In this document: piece by piece, positions 8,646-18,308 of the stretch
Layout: every line of letters starts with the position of its first letter
How positions within the stretch are numbered: position 1 is the stretch's first letter
Source: Streptomyces sp. NA04227
GTDB lineage: Bacteria > Actinomycetota > Actinomycetes > Streptomycetales > Streptomycetaceae
Direction of reading: 5' to 3'
NCBI RefSeq assembly: GCF_013364195.1
Contig: NZ_CP054918.1
Coordinates: 3,523,001 to 3,587,000, forward strand
DNA: 64,000 bases
Translations under genes and position numbers: made by a program
The notes under the pieces: model-generated
Told to the model about the DNA's origin: nothing
What the model saw: only the letters and a program-made list of their open reading frames with translations
The model's database searches: none

Positions 8646-9791
8646 TCAACCCCCCAACGGCTCGATCAGTTCCACCGCCCGCAGCACCGCACCCCGCGCC
8701 TCCGCGTCCCCGGGATGGCGCCGAAGGGTGTCCACCACCGTGTCGGCCAGCTTGATCGCGTGTTCGTCGCCGTGGGCGGCGGCGCGGGCGAAGAGTTCCT
8801 CCGGGGTGGCGGTGCCCACGTCCGGGACCTCGGCCGGGCCCGCCGGACGGTAGGCGGCCGTGACCGCGGCCGAGGCCGACCAGGCCGCCGCCAGACTCGG
8901 CACCCACAGGGAGCGCGGCAGTTCGGGCAGTACGCGGGCGACGGCGTTCGGCGCGGTGGCGGCGTGGACGAGCATCACCGGGCTGCCGTGCGCGTGGGTG
9001 GCGTAGTACCGGGTGGCCGAGTCCACCAACGCGTCGAGATGAGCGGGCACTTGGTCCAGGGCCGCGTCCGTCCGACTCAACTCACCTGTCCAGTCCGGTA
9101 GTTCGGCGAGCTGATCGAGGCGGTGCCGCATGCCCCGGCTCTGGTCCGGGACCGGTGCCACAGCGAGCAGCGCCTGTGCCGCATCGCGCGGGGCGGGCCG
9201 CGTGAACAGGTCCGACGGCAGCGGTGCGTAACGGGCCGCCCAGTAACCGAGGCCGTGGGCCAGCTCCCGCAGCAGGGTCTCCTCCGCCGCCACCGTACCG
9301 GGCCCGCCTCCGCCCGGCTCCCCGCCCTCCCGCAGGACCCGTACGACATGGCCGACGCGGATGACCGGGTGCGTCGAGCCGCCCGCGATACCGGGCAGCA
9401 GCCGGGGCCACCACTCGGCGAGCTCCGCACGCCAGGGCCGCCGGGGATCGCCGACAAGGAGCCGCTCGAAGTACGCGAGCCAGTCGCCGAGCCGCCGCGG
9501 GTCGCCCATCGCCTCCCGCCAGGAGTCCTCCGTGATGCGGTCACCCGCGGCGGGCGCGGTCTCCAGCCGGCCCGCGTACCGGTCCAGCCACCGATGGACC
9601 TCACCGCCCGCCCCGTATCTGACCATGGCCTCCACGGCCATCGGCCCGTGGTTGGTCAGCCAGTCGTCGAACTCCGGCCCGGTGGCGTGCAGCCTCCCCA
9701 GAGCCTCGTCCAGAACTCCCGAAGCATCCCGGTCCGTAGCTCCCGAAACATCCCGGTCCGTAGATATTTCTGCGCTGTTGTTCGCATCCAT
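8646..9791 (-). CDS. Questin-oxidase-family protein (DUF4243-like)
   Basis: 381 aa from ATG 9791; a GTG three codons upstream is possible. The N-terminal segment EFDDWLTNHGPMAVEAMVR, the DWLAYFERLL region and the WWPRLLPGIAGG...HPVIRVGHVVR block are the signature of the questin oxidase family, named for fungal AflY/GedK-type Baeyer-Villiger enzymes of polyketide routes. In bacteria these proteins occur widely and their substrates are unknown. No polyketide genes are near, so I assign the family only. No signal peptide is seen. Confidence 0.85.
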   Translation of the reverse strand: MDANNSAEISTDRDVSGATDRDASGVLDEALGRLHATGPEFDDWLTNHGPMAVEAMVRYGAGGEVHRWLDRYAGRLETAPAAGDRITEDSWREAMGDPRRLGDWLAYFERLLVGDPRRPWRAELAEWWPRLLPGIAGGSTHPVIRVGHVVRVLREGGEPGGGGPGTVAAEETLLRELAHGLGYWAARYAPLPSDLFTRPAPRDAAQALLAVAPVPDQSRGMRHRLDQLAELPDWTGELSRTDAALDQVPAHLDALVDSATRYYATHAHGSPVMLVHAATAPNAVARVLPELPRSLWVPSLAAAWSASAAVTAAYRPAGPAEVPDVGTATPEELFARAAAHGDEHAIKLADTVVDTLRRHPGDAEARGAVLRAVELIEPLGG

Positions 9792-10103
9792 GGCCGTGAC
9801 TCTAGGTACCGGACTCGCGACGCGGCAGGGTCGTTCGACGGAGATTCGACGGGGTTCGGCTCCGCCGCTGGTGCTGGGCCGTGCGACGGACCCGGGCGGC
9901 CGGGCGTACGACGCACCGTACGAAAGTCGCCCGCCGAGAGCCGTAGGTCCGCCCCGGCCCCCCGTCCCCTCCGGAAACCCCCCGCCGCACCCCCCGGCAG
10001 ACCCCACCGGGCCCCCTTAGGGGATGTCACAGCTCGGCCGCAAAGGCCTCCGCTTTCCGGCCGTCAGGTCCGGGTGCCGCTCGCATTGGGTACGTTCATT
10101 GAC
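9792..10103. other. Divergent intergenic region, no gene seen
   Basis: 312 bp between the questin-oxidase-like gene and the Yip1 gene. It must contain both promoters. I see no coding frame or strong structure. Confidence 0.5.
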
Positions 10104-11078
10104 GTGGCCGTATTCAGGACCGGGCGGGGCCGGGGGAACCGAAACCCGCAAGCGCGAGGGCAAGAACACCAGCAGCAGCCGTATGGACAGCAGGCACCGC
10201 AGCCCGGTGCCGCGCCGTACGGCGGGCAGCCCGTGACGCCGCAGTACGGGGCGCCGCAGCCGCCTTACGGGCAGCGACCGCCGCAGTACGGAGCGCCGCA
10301 GGGCGGTGGCTACGGGCAGCAGTGGCCGGACGCGGCCGGGCAGCACGGCGAGCCGGAGTACTTCGGCCCGGACCATCCGCAGGCGCACGACCCGTACGCC
10401 GCGAACCACCCGGGCCACACACAGGCCTTCAGCATCGGCGAGGAGCCGTACCGGGACGGGTATCAGAACGGATACCAGGACGGGTCCTACGAGCAGGGCG
10501 GCACCTACCGGGCCGGGCAGGCGGCGGCGCCGCTCGGGCCCCGGCTGCACTGGAAGGAGCTCCTCTCGGGCATCGTGCTGCGCCCGTCGAGCACCTTCCT
10601 GGCGATGCGCGACTACACGATGTGGATCCCGGCGCTCACCGTCACCTTCCTGTACGGGCTGCTCGCGCTGTTCGGCTTCGACGGCGCGCGTGACGAGGTG
10701 CTCAACTCGACGATCTCCTCGGCGGTACCGGCGGTGATCGCCACCGGTGTCGCCTTCGTGATCGGCCTCACGATGCTCGGCGTCGTCACGCACACCCTCG
10801 CCCGGCAGTTCGGGGGCGACGGCGCCTGGCAGCCGACGGTGGCCCTGTCGATGCTGATCAGCGCGCTCACCGACGCGCCCCGGCTGCTCGTGGCCATGTT
10901 CCTCGGCGGCGACGCCAGCTTCGTACAGCTCCTCGGCTGGGCGACCTGGCTCGGGGCGGGCGCGCTGCTGACCCTGATGGTGAGCAAGTCGCACGACCTG
11001 CCCTGGCCGAAGGCGCTGGGCGCCTCCGCGATCCAGCTCATCGCCCTGCTCTCGCTGATCAAGCTCGGGACTTTCTGA
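10104..11078 (+). CDS. Yip1-domain membrane protein with Pro/Gln/Tyr-rich N-terminus
   Basis: 324 aa from GTG 10104 (product begins VAVFRTGRGRGNR, the usual start of this Streptomyces family). Residues about 20-150 are a disordered PQYGAPQ-type low-complexity region. The rest has about five hydrophobic helices (IPALTVTFLYGLLALFGF, AVIATGVAFVIGLTMLG, and others) matching Yip1. Bacterial Yip1 proteins are integral membrane proteins of unknown role, so a structural membrane role is only inferred. It is followed by tandem repeats and a very strong terminator. Confidence 0.85.
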   Translation: MAVFRTGRGRGNRNPQARGQEHQQQPYGQQAPQPGAAPYGGQPVTPQYGAPQPPYGQRPPQYGAPQGGGYGQQWPDAAGQHGEPEYFGPDHPQAHDPYAANHPGHTQAFSIGEEPYRDGYQNGYQDGSYEQGGTYRAGQAAAPLGPRLHWKELLSGIVLRPSSTFLAMRDYTMWIPALTVTFLYGLLALFGFDGARDEVLNSTISSAVPAVIATGVAFVIGLTMLGVVTHTLARQFGGDGAWQPTVALSMLISALTDAPRLLVAMFLGGDASFVQLLGWATWLGAGALLTLMVSKSHDLPWPKALGASAIQLIALLSLIKLGTF

Positions 11079-11112
11079 GCGAGCGGGTACAGGCGACGGC
11101 GCCAACTCCCGT

Positions 11113-11181
11113 AAGCCACAAGCCAAGAGCCAATAGCCAATAGCCAAGGCCCAGAGCCGAGAGCTGAGAGCCGAGAGCCAC
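11113..11181. repeat. Degenerate 7-bp tandem repeats (AGCCAAT/AGCCGAG)
   Basis: About nine head-to-tail copies of agccaag, agccaat, agccgag and variants lie between the Yip1 stop codon and its terminator hairpin. They are non-coding on both strands in any likely frame. Confidence 0.75.
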
Positions 11182-11221
11182 AACGAGGTTCCCGAGTCCC
11201 ACCGGACTCGGGAACCTCGTT
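11182..11221 (+). terminator. Rho-independent terminator of the Yip1 gene
   Basis: Perfect 18-bp stem (11182-11199 with 11204-11221) and loop CACC, followed by CGTTTTCC. It is one of the few hairpins in this window with a T-run. Confidence 0.9.
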
Positions 11222-11362
11222 CGTTTTCCGGTGGTTTGTCCCGCCGTATCGTCAACGCACCCTTGACCGGGGCCGGTTGTGCGCGAACCATGAGCGCCAG
11301 CGTCCGGCCCGCACAGCGGACGCCAACCCCCCACCTGTCGCACTTCAATCCAGGAGATGAGC

Positions 11363-12706
11363 ATGCGACTGAAGCAACTGCGCGGCCGACGGACCACCGC
11401 CGTAGCCGCGCTCCTCACCATGGCCCTGGCGGTGCCGATCGCCGCCCAGGCCGATGAGGACTCCCCCCACAACGGCGAGGCCAAGGCGAGTGCCGAGGTG
11501 CCGCGCCAGTACGAGGTCAAGGGCGCGGACACGGCGGCCGAGCGGACGAAGCTCGCCCGTACCGGTGTCTCCGTCGACGCCGCACGCAAGGGCTCCGTGG
11601 TCATCACCGCGGACTCTGCGCAGCTCAAGAAGGTCCACGCGCTCGGCTACGCGACCAAGGACCTCGGCGGCCCGCCGCTCCGCAACAGCAAGGGCGTCAA
11701 GGTGAAGCCCGGCGTCGCCGACTTCCCCTCGGACGACTCCGGCTACCACAACTACGACGAGATGACTAAGGCGATCGACGACGCCGTCGCCAAGCACTCG
11801 GACATCATCAGCAAGCAGGTCATCGGCAAGTCCCACGAGGGCAAGGACATCGTCGCGGTCAAGATCAGCGACAACGTCAAGGACGACGAGGCCGAGCCGG
11901 AGGTGCTGTTCACGCACCACCAGCACGCGCGCGAGCACCTCACCGTCGAGATGGCGCTGTACCTGATCAAGGAGTTCGGCGACAAGTACGGCAGCGACGA
12001 CGCGATCAAGAAGGCCGTCGACGGCCGCGAGATATGGATCGTGCCGGACATCAACCCGGACGGCGGCGAGTACGACCTCACCGACGGTGAGTACCAGATG
12101 TGGCGCAAGAACCGGCAGCCCAACGAGGGTTCGCAGGAGATCGGCACCGACCCCAACCGCAACTGGGACTTCAAGTGGGGCTGCTGCGACGGCTCCAGCA
12201 CCGACCCGGGCGCCGAGGACTACCGGGGCACCGCCCCCTCCTCCGCCCCCGAGGTGAAGGTCGTCACGGACTTCGTCAACAGCCGTGTCGTGGACGGCAA
12301 GCAGCAGATCAAGGCCGCCATCGACTTCCACACCTACGGCGAACTGGTCATGTGGCCCTGGGGCTGGACCTCGGACGAGGTCACCGACGGGATGACCCAG
12401 GACGACATCGACACCTTCAAGGCCGTGGGCAAGGACATGGCCGGCAGCAACAACTACACCCCGCAGCAGTCGAGCGCCCTCTACGTCACGGACGGCGCGA
12501 TCGACGACTACCTGTGGGGCGCCCAGAAGGTCTTCGCGTACACCTTCGAGATGTACCCGGGTGACAGCGGCTCGGACGGCTTCTACCCGCCCGACGAGGT
12601 CATCGAGAAGGAGACCTCCCGCAACCGCGAGGCCGTCCTGAAGCTCATCGACAACGCCGACTGCATGTACAAGGCGATCGGCAAGGAAGAGCAGTACTGC
12701 AAGTAG
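11363..12706 (+). CDS. Secreted M14 zinc carboxypeptidase
   Basis: 447 aa from ATG 11363, chosen over ATG 11357 because AGGAG at 11352-11356 leaves 6 bases of spacing. A signal peptide ends near PIAAQA. A pro-region of about 100 residues precedes the M14 domain. The zinc ligands His188 and Glu191 lie in HQHARE, the third ligand His323 in DFHTYGE, and the catalytic Glu396 in YTFEMYP. The substrate-binding segment [13 protein letters not shown] is also present. It is expected to be exported and activated by removal of the pro-region, then to remove C-terminal residues from peptides. Confidence 0.95.
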   Translation: MRLKQLRGRRTTAVAALLTMALAVPIAAQADEDSPHNGEAKASAEVPRQYEVKGADTAAERTKLARTGVSVDAARKGSVVITADSAQLKKVHALGYATKDLGGPPLRNSKGVKVKPGVADFPSDDSGYHNYDEMTKAIDDAVAKHSDIISKQVIGKSHEGKDIVAVKISDNVKDDEAEPEVLFTHHQHAREHLTVEMALYLIKEFGDKYGSDDAIKKAVDGREIWIVPDINPDGGEYDLTDGEYQMWRKNRQPNEGSQEIGTDPNRNWDFKWGCCDGSSTDPGAEDYRGTAPSSAPEVKVVTDFVNSRVVDGKQQIKAAIDFHTYGELVMWPWGWTSDEVTDGMTQDDIDTFKAVGKDMAGSNNYTPQQSSALYVTDGAIDDYLWGAQKVFAYTFEMYPGDSGSDGFYPPDEVIEKETSRNREAVLKLIDNADCMYKAIGKEEQYCK

Positions 12707-13009
12707 CAAGTAGGGCTGCGGCGCTGCGAGTAGAGCACCGCGGTCCCTGCGAGCAGAGCGCGGTCCATTACGAACGGGACCGCGCGGACTGTACTGATCT
12801 GAACTGAACTGAACTGAACTGTGCGGAGACGAAAGCGCCCCGGCGAGGTGGTGATCACCTTGCCGGGGCGTTCGGTCTGCGTACATGGCATTCATGTCTG
12901 CGTACATACGGTCAACCTGGTCAATCCCGTCAATCCGAGTCCATGCGGTGAACTCACGATCCATATGGATGCATACGGATCAACCCATGGCCGATGGAGA
13001 CAGCGAAGG
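12707..13009. other. Convergent intergenic region with repeats
   Basis: 303 bp between convergent genes. It holds an imperfect repeat of tgcgagtagagc/tgcgagcagagc with GCGGTCC (about 12726-12766), a (gaact)n run around 12799-12820, the terminator at 12836-12870, and several loose repeats of GGTCAA/CATACGGATC. No gene is seen. Confidence 0.6.
12836..12870. terminator. Bidirectional terminator between convergent genes
   Basis: The arms cgccccggc...aggtg and cacct...gccggggcg pair over about 14 bp with one mismatch around the loop gtgat. It is flanked by GAAAG on the left and TTCGG on the right, so it can serve both the carboxypeptidase gene and the minus-strand gene ending at 13010. Confidence 0.8.
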
Positions 13010-13870
13010 TCAGTCGAATACGGGAGTGCCGTCCGCCTCGTACGGCAGCGTGGAGATCGCCTCGGCGTAACCCCGCTCAAGTGCCTGCCGTTGACGTGCC
13101 GTCTCCGGGCTCGCGGGGCGTGCGGCCAGTCGTGCCATGTGTTCTTCGTGCGCTTCGGTGACTTCGTCGGCGGTCGCCTGCCAGCGGTCGTCGTCCGGCA
13201 GGCGGGCGAGCTCCACGCAGCTCGGCTGCATGCCCTCGGCCAGGGCTGCCGCAGCACGGTCGTGGCCGTCGAGAAGCAGCCACCCGTCCAAAAATGACAC
13301 CCACCACAGCAGGACGGGGGCGAGGCTGCCCTCGCGTGCCTGCTTTCGGTAGGCCTTCACACGTGGAGCGTCGGGCGCGGGAAACGGACGCAGCGGCAGA
13401 ACCCCCTGCCAGCCGCCGCCACAGAGCAGTTCGAGGGAGGCGTCCGGCCAGTCCCGGACGAGGTCGTCACTCCAGATGTACGGAGCGAAGGCGGCGGGTG
13501 AACGCAGCCGCCAGCGCCCGCGGTACAGCGGCCCGTGCCCCGTCTCGTCCAACCGCAGCGCGTAGTGGTGCGGCCAGTCGGTTCCGGCCCGGGACGCCGC
13601 GGAGAACAGCGGCGGCAGCGGGGAGCAAGCGCCGGACAGGCGGCGCAGCCGGAGATCGTGGCAGCAGCCCTCCCCCTCCAACCGCGCCTGAATCAGGGGT
13701 AGTTCCCCTTGAAGCAGCACCCACTGCCGGTCCGTGACCCGCTTGAAGTGCAGTGGGGGAGGTCCCGGTCGACCGTCCGGTACGACCAGGACGACACCGC
13801 CTCCGGGCAGAGGCTCCCTTGTCGCCCTGCCCCTGGGCAGGGGGTCGTGCAGGGGGTGGCGCTCACTCAT
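13010..13870 (-). CDS. Conserved hypothetical protein with ParB-like DGHDR motif
   Basis: 286 aa from ATG 13870, with AAGGG about 8 bases upstream. A GTG three codons further up is less well placed. The C-terminal half contains SFLDGWLLLDGHDRAAAALA, which resembles the DGxHR signature of ParB/sulfiredoxin folds. The N-terminal half is not recognised. There is no signal or membrane segment. I do not assign a function. It lies between secreted enzyme genes but is itself predicted cytosolic. Confidence 0.7.
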   Translation of the reverse strand: MSERHPLHDPLPRGRATREPLPGGGVVLVVPDGRPGPPPLHFKRVTDRQWVLLQGELPLIQARLEGEGCCHDLRLRRLSGACSPLPPLFSAASRAGTDWPHHYALRLDETGHGPLYRGRWRLRSPAAFAPYIWSDDLVRDWPDASLELLCGGGWQGVLPLRPFPAPDAPRVKAYRKQAREGSLAPVLLWWVSFLDGWLLLDGHDRAAAALAEGMQPSCVELARLPDDDRWQATADEVTEAHEEHMARLAARPASPETARQRQALERGYAEAISTLPYEADGTPVFD

Positions 13871-13996
13871 GAGAGCCACCCTTCCCTACCGCCGCCCGAA
13901 CCGTACGGGGAGGGCCCGCCCCCAGGGGAAGGGGAGGGGCGGGCCGTGGCACCTGCGGCGGACAGCCGACGGGTTCCCGTCGCGAAGTAACAGCTG

Positions 13997-15028
13997 TTAC
14001 TTCGAGCTGCCGGTCACCGGGTAGTGGTCGGACAGGTTGCTGTAGCTGTACTTCGTGCCCCAGCTGGAGACCTCCCAAGGAGCGGACTGCTCCTTGATCA
14101 CGTCGTTGTTCCAGCCCGAGGGCTTGGCGTTGCCCTTGCGGAACAGCAGGTAGTCCAGGTCCTCGCGCGGGTCGTCCGGGTAGCGCTCCTTGGCGATCGA
14201 GTTGTCCTGGGTGTCGAAGGAGTACGGGTGCCCGGTGCGCGAGTCCGGCGCGGCGACGTCCAGGTCGGACAGCATCGAGGCGTACTCGTCGGTGCGCGAG
14301 TCGACGTTCATGTCGCCCGCCAGCAGGACCTGCTCACCGGCCGGGATCTGCTTGGCGTCCAGGAAGGCGTCGATCTCCTTGAACTGGCTGCTGCGCATCT
14401 TGGCCGCCTCGCCCGCGCCGCAGCCCGGGTCGGTGGACTGCGCGTGGGTGCCGAGGACGTGCACCTTGCTGCCGTTCACATCGAGGACGACGTACGCGAA
14501 GCCCTTGTTGGAGAACCAGTCCGCGCCGCAGGCGTCCTTGAAGACGTACTGCTCCTTACGCACGATCGGCCACTTGCTCAGCACGGTGACGCCACCGTCC
14601 TCGGGCGTCATCGCGTTGTACGCGCCGCCGGTCGCGTCCCAGCCGTCCTTGCTGCGCCCGATCACCGGGGTCTGGTGCGGGTAACGGTCGGCGGAGTTCT
14701 TCTTCAGCGCGTCCGAGGAGGAGTTGTCGAAGGCCTCCTGGATCACGACCACGTCGTGACCGGAGTAGAACGGCGTCTTGGGGATCTCGGCTGCCCGGTG
14801 GTCCTGGCCCCAGTTCGGGTACAGGTTCTTGCTGAACAGAAAGACGTTGTACGTCAGGGCACTGATCCGCGGCGCCCCGGCGGAGGCGGCGGGCGCGGCC
14901 GGGGCCGGGGCGGCGGTGGCACTGCCACCGGCGGCGAGCGCGGTCACGCCGACTGCGGCGCCGGAGGCGAGCGTCAGGGCGAGAGCGGTGGCCCGGAGCT
15001 TGCGACTCTGGGGACGGGGACGCGGCAC
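13997..15028 (-). CDS. Secreted sphingomyelin phosphodiesterase (neutral SMase C)
   Basis: 343 aa from GTG 15028, with GGGAGAA 5 bases upstream. The signal peptide ends around ATAAPA. The catalytic core is of the endonuclease/exonuclease/phosphatase (DNase I-like) fold: LTYNVFLFS, metal ligand Glu98 in VIQEAFD, GTHAQSTDPGCG, AGDMNVDSRTDEY, and the catalytic His335 in SDHYPV. The NLYPNWGQDHRAAEI segment is typical of bacterial sphingomyelinases such as those of Bacillus and Staphylococcus. It should hydrolyse sphingomyelin outside the cell. It is monocistronic. Confidence 0.92.
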   Translation of the reverse strand: MPRPRPQSRKLRATALALTLASGAAVGVTALAAGGSATAAPAPAAPAASAGAPRISALTYNVFLFSKNLYPNWGQDHRAAEIPKTPFYSGHDVVVIQEAFDNSSSDALKKNSADRYPHQTPVIGRSKDGWDATGGAYNAMTPEDGGVTVLSKWPIVRKEQYVFKDACGADWFSNKGFAYVVLDVNGSKVHVLGTHAQSTDPGCGAGEAAKMRSSQFKEIDAFLDAKQIPAGEQVLLAGDMNVDSRTDEYASMLSDLDVAAPDSRTGHPYSFDTQDNSIAKERYPDDPREDLDYLLFRKGNAKPSGWNNDVIKEQSAPWEVSSWGTKYSYSNLSDHYPVTGSSK

Positions 15029-15421
15029 TGGTTCTCCCAGGTACGTGGGGGTTAAGAGCAGCGCACATGAAAGCAAAGGCGAACCTTGTTCAGGTAGTCA
15101 CTGAGCTACAAAAATGTGGCCGGATTCCGAACCGGAAGCGCCGGAGGTCGGGCACCTCGACCTCGGACGGGGGCGAGGCCGGAGGATTTCGAGGGTAGTT
15201 GCGGCTACACGAGCGGGTTTGTGCGCATATGGGGGAACTGAGCTGCGCGGAGGGGGAATCCGCGGATTGACCGGAAGAGAGGCGTGGGGGGTTGGACGTG
15301 CGCCTCGGAGCGGTCAGGAATACGGGCGGGGACGTGCGCGGCGGGTTACTGGCGGAGGCGGAACTGATGCCGGAAGTACCAGGACTAGCAGAACTAGCAG
15401 GGCTAGCAGGGCTAGCAGGGA
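15029..15421. other. Intergenic region with a repeat at its right end
   Basis: 393 bp upstream of the sphingomyelinase gene and downstream of the methyltransferase gene. It contains the sphingomyelinase promoter region and the repeat at 15382-15417. No gene is supported. Confidence 0.5.
15382..15417. repeat. 9-bp tandem repeat (GGGCTAGCA-type) x4
   Basis: Four units (ggactagca, gaactagca, gggctagca, gggctagca) end 4 bp before the stop codon of the minus-strand methyltransferase gene, that is, just downstream of it. Confidence 0.85.
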
Positions 15422-16495
15422 CTACCGCACCGCGACGCTGTCGTTCAGCGGTGCTCGGCCCGTGGCCTGGTCAGCGGCTCGGCGTTCCGCCTCGACGAAG
15501 AAGGCGCGGCGGGCACCCTCGGCCGAGCGCGGCTGGACGGGACCGCTCCACCGGCCGTACGAGGCGGTCGGGTCCCCGGGCTGGACGACCCGCGCGGTGA
15601 ACCCGTACGACGCCAGGAACTCCTCGGGACGGTCCGTGCCGAACAGCCACGGGCAGCCCCAGCGGTTGAAGACGTCGAGTTGTCCGGACAGGGCGTCGAC
15701 GCTGGCGAGGTCGAGCCCCACCGTACTGCCCGGGGTGGTGAAGTCCCTTACCTGAGCGAGCACTTGACGTACCGCGGACTCGGGAAGGTAGTAGAGCAGC
15801 CCCTCCATCAGCCAGGCCGAGGGCAGCTCCGGGTCGTATCCGGCCGCGAGCAGCCGCTTGCCCCAGTCCGGGTCCGCGAGGTCGGCCCGGACCGTACGGT
15901 GATCGGCGCGCGGCGGCACATCGGCGAGACGGTCCTCCTTGTACGCGATGACAGGCGCCCGGTCGAGTTCGAAGTAGCGCAGCCCTTCGGGCCAGTCGAG
16001 CCGGTAGGCACGGCAGTCCATGCCGGAGGCGAGCGAGACCACCTGGGGCACCTCGCGCGCGGCCGCCTGCAGCCAGTCGTCGAAGTACCGGGTACGGATG
16101 GCGATGACATCGCCGACACTCAGCAACCTGAGCTGCTGCTCCGTGACCTGCACTCCGTCGAGCATCTCCGCGAGAAGCCCCACCCCCGCCTCACCGCTGA
16201 GCGACTCCGCGTACGGATCCGTGTGAATCCGGTCCGCACGCCGGTGCTCGACGGCCCGAATCGCCGCTGTGAGCAACGAAGTTCGCCCCACTGCGTCGAT
16301 GTCGGTTTCCCGATGGACGTCCCGACCGGTGTCCCGGCTGACTCCCCGGTTGGCATCTCGGCCGGCGTCGCGCTCGGCATCCCCTTCTGTTTCTGTGTCC
16401 GGGCGGGGGTGCGCTCCCGGCTCCCGCTCCGTCCCCGGCGCGGCCTCCGGCCGGGTCACCTCATCCGTCACGATCGACTCACGTCGCTGGCTCAT
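15422..16495 (-). CDS. SAM-dependent methyltransferase, LCM/TIGR00027 family
   Basis: 357 aa from ATG 16495, with GGGGAG about 9 bases upstream; an alternative GTG lies at 16519. The first 60 residues are an odd, charged extension with repeated R-D pairs (AERDAGRDANRG, SRDTGRDVHRE), probably disordered. The enzyme core has VVSLASGMDCRAYRLDWP (SAM site), YFELDRAPVIAYKE, and the AWLMEGLLYYLPESAV block typical of leucine carboxyl methyltransferase-like proteins. In actinomycetes these often act on polyketide or small-molecule substrates. The substrate is unknown here. Confidence 0.88.
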   Translation of the reverse strand: MSQRRESIVTDEVTRPEAAPGTEREPGAHPRPDTETEGDAERDAGRDANRGVSRDTGRDVHRETDIDAVGRTSLLTAAIRAVEHRRADRIHTDPYAESLSGEAGVGLLAEMLDGVQVTEQQLRLLSVGDVIAIRTRYFDDWLQAAAREVPQVVSLASGMDCRAYRLDWPEGLRYFELDRAPVIAYKEDRLADVPPRADHRTVRADLADPDWGKRLLAAGYDPELPSAWLMEGLLYYLPESAVRQVLAQVRDFTTPGSTVGLDLASVDALSGQLDVFNRWGCPWLFGTDRPEEFLASYGFTARVVQPGDPTASYGRWSGPVQPRSAEGARRAFFVEAERRAADQATGRAPLNDSVAVR

Positions 16496-16790
16496 CTCGC
16501 CCAACTCCCCATAGGTCACGGGCTCGCGCCTCGATGGCAGAAGGGCATGAAGATAGCGACTGAAACGGAATGGCGGGTGTCCGGAAAGACATGCCGCGCC
16601 GCAGTTGCACTCGGCCGGGTCGGAGGGCGCGGCCGGTGAACCGCGGGGCTGCGCGGGGCTACTTCGCGTCGTCGGCGACCGGGTCCGGGCGCGCCATTCG
16701 GGAGCGAATACGGAACCAGATCTCGGTGTTCGGTGTCCTGACGTACGCCCCGGCAGGGGAAGTTGGAGCGCGTCCTACTGATCCCGGGTG

Positions 16791-17366
16791 CTAGACCTGA
16801 GTCCGGTGGAAGTTGAGGAACGAGCGGGAGGCGGTCGGGCCGCGCTGACCCTGGTAGCGGGAGCCGTAACGCTCGGATCCGTAGGGGTGCTCGGCGGGCG
16901 AGCTCAGCCGGAACATGCACAGCTGCCCGATCTTCATGCCCGGCCACAGCTTGATCGGCAGCGTGGCGAGGTTGGACAGCTCAAGCGTGACGTGCCCGGA
17001 GAACCCCGGGTCGATGAACCCGGCGGTGGAGTGCGTCACCAGACCGAGCCGCCCGAGCGAACTCTTGCCCTCCAGCCGCGAGGCGAGGTCGTCCGGCAGC
17101 GTGATGACCTCGTACGTCGAAGCCAGCACGAACTCACCGGGATGCAGGATGAACGGCTCGTCGCCCTCCGGCTCCACGAGCCGCGTCAGGTCGGCCTGCT
17201 CGATGGCGGGGTCGATGTGCGGGTAGCGGTGATTCTCGAACACCCGGAAGTAGCGGTCGAGCCGCACGTCGATGCTCGACGGCTGCACCATCACATCGTC
17301 GTACGGATCGATACGCACCCGTCCCGCGTCGATCTCGGCCCGGATGTCCTTGTCTGAGAGAAGCAC
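16791..17366 (-). CDS. dcd: dCTP deaminase
   Basis: 191 aa from GTG 17366, the usual full length. It converts dCTP to dUTP in pyrimidine deoxynucleotide synthesis. The sequence carries [10 protein letters not shown] at the N-terminus, [17 protein letters not shown], the active-site block [20 protein letters not shown] with catalytic Glu in TLELSN, and the C-terminal YGSRYQGQ triphosphate-closing segment. It is cytosolic and acts as a trimer in known family members. It is a housekeeping gene, and its near-perfect match to Streptomyces Dcd supports the genus call. Confidence 0.97.
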   Translation of the reverse strand: MLLSDKDIRAEIDAGRVRIDPYDDVMVQPSSIDVRLDRYFRVFENHRYPHIDPAIEQADLTRLVEPEGDEPFILHPGEFVLASTYEVITLPDDLASRLEGKSSLGRLGLVTHSTAGFIDPGFSGHVTLELSNLATLPIKLWPGMKIGQLCMFRLSSPAEHPYGSERYGSRYQGQRGPTASRSFLNFHRTQV

Positions 17367-17479
17367 GCCCCGAGGATACGCAGAGCCCGGCGCCCACTCA
17401 CAACGCGGCACCGGTGAGGTGCGGGCGCGGTCCAGGTGAGGTCCGTGTGAGGGGCGCCGGGCGGATCGGGCGGATCGCG

Positions 17480-17525
17480 CCCGAGGTCAGCGTGCGACAA
17501 GGCCCGAGGTCAGCGTGCGACAAGG
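17480..17525. repeat. Perfect 23-bp direct tandem duplication
   Basis: The unit cccgaggtcagcgtgcgaca plus agg occurs twice in tandem (17480-17502 and 17503-17525), between dcd and a small minus-strand gene. Confidence 0.95.
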
Positions 17526-17547
17526 GCGGACAGGCCCTATGGGCGCG

Positions 17548-17709
17548 TCAGCGCCGGCGGCCACCCACCGGCACGGCCTGCCGCAGCCGCGCACACTGAG
17601 GGCACCGAATGAGCCGACCAGGCCCGAGCCGCCCCGCCTGCTGCATCGGAAACGAAGTGGTGCTGAACACGTGCCCCTCGGCACAACGGACGACGGTGCG
17701 CTCGGTCAA
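17548..17709 (-). CDS. Small zinc-ribbon-like protein
   Basis: About 53 aa if started at TTG 17709, which has AGGGA 5 bases upstream and gives the N-terminus expected for this small Streptomyces family (TERTVVRC...). An ATG at 17775 in the same frame lacks a ribosome site. The motif VVRCAEGHVFSTTSFPMQQ followed by LGPGRLIRCPQCARLR shows a C-x-x-x-H and C-x2-C pair suited to one zinc ion. The function is unknown. It is placed between dcd and tRNA-Gly and read toward dcd. Confidence 0.65.
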   Translation of the reverse strand: MTERTVVRCAEGHVFSTTSFPMQQAGRLGPGRLIRCPQCARLRQAVPVGGRRR

Positions 17710-17775
17710 GTCCCTGGTTTCCCTTCCCCACGAACGTTGATCAACCTGAACATCACGAATCAACGCGAACGACAT

Positions 17776-18308
17776 CGAGTCAACATGAACATCATCGATG
17801 CCGCGAATGCCTTGAACGCCACAACCAGCACGGCCAGTTCAGGTTCTTTCGGACTTCCGGACTGCTCTTCCTGATCGCTCGATCCCTACCGAGCGAGCGG
17901 CACGGGCAACCAGGGCAAGGCGGACAAACCACCCGAACGTACCGAAGAACCGCATAGATACGCCGAGTTCACCCGGCCGACCCCGACCCGAACCAACTTC
18001 AGGAAAGCCACATTACGAGATGAACGGGACACCACTCCAGGCGGCTCACCGCCCCTACGGGGGTCACCCCCGGACACCCATCCGAACCTCTGCACACCGC
18101 CCGCCGGGCACCCACCCCCGACACCGTACGCCCCAACTCCCGCTCCCTGCAGCCGCCTCCACCCGGACCGCCCGGAACAAGCGAAGGGCCCCGCGGCGCG
18201 AACGCCGGGGGCCCGAGATGGGGTACAGTGGGCGACGGCTCTTCACTCGATCTTCGAGCACCGTTCGCACCATTCAACGGGGCGGAAATCGAGTAACGAG
18301 GCTGCTAT
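17776..18308. other. Intergenic region before tRNA-Gly
   Basis: About 530 bp without a supported gene. It holds a strong hairpin at 18186-18214 and, just upstream of the tRNA, a short inverted repeat ctcgatcttcgag (about 18246-18258). The tRNA promoter must lie here; I see no clear -35/-10 pair. Confidence 0.45.
18186..18214. terminator. Strong GC hairpin (probable terminator)
   Basis: GGGCCCC at 18186-18192 pairs with GGGGCCC at 18208-18214, with an inner GCGGC/GCCG stem. It lies about 95 bp upstream of tRNA-Gly and may insulate it from upstream transcription. Confidence 0.6.

Noticed and set aside
8646..9791. Polyketide gene cluster suggested by the questin-oxidase-like gene
   Set aside because: No synthase, cyclase or export gene is nearby, and the family is widespread in bacteria outside such clusters.
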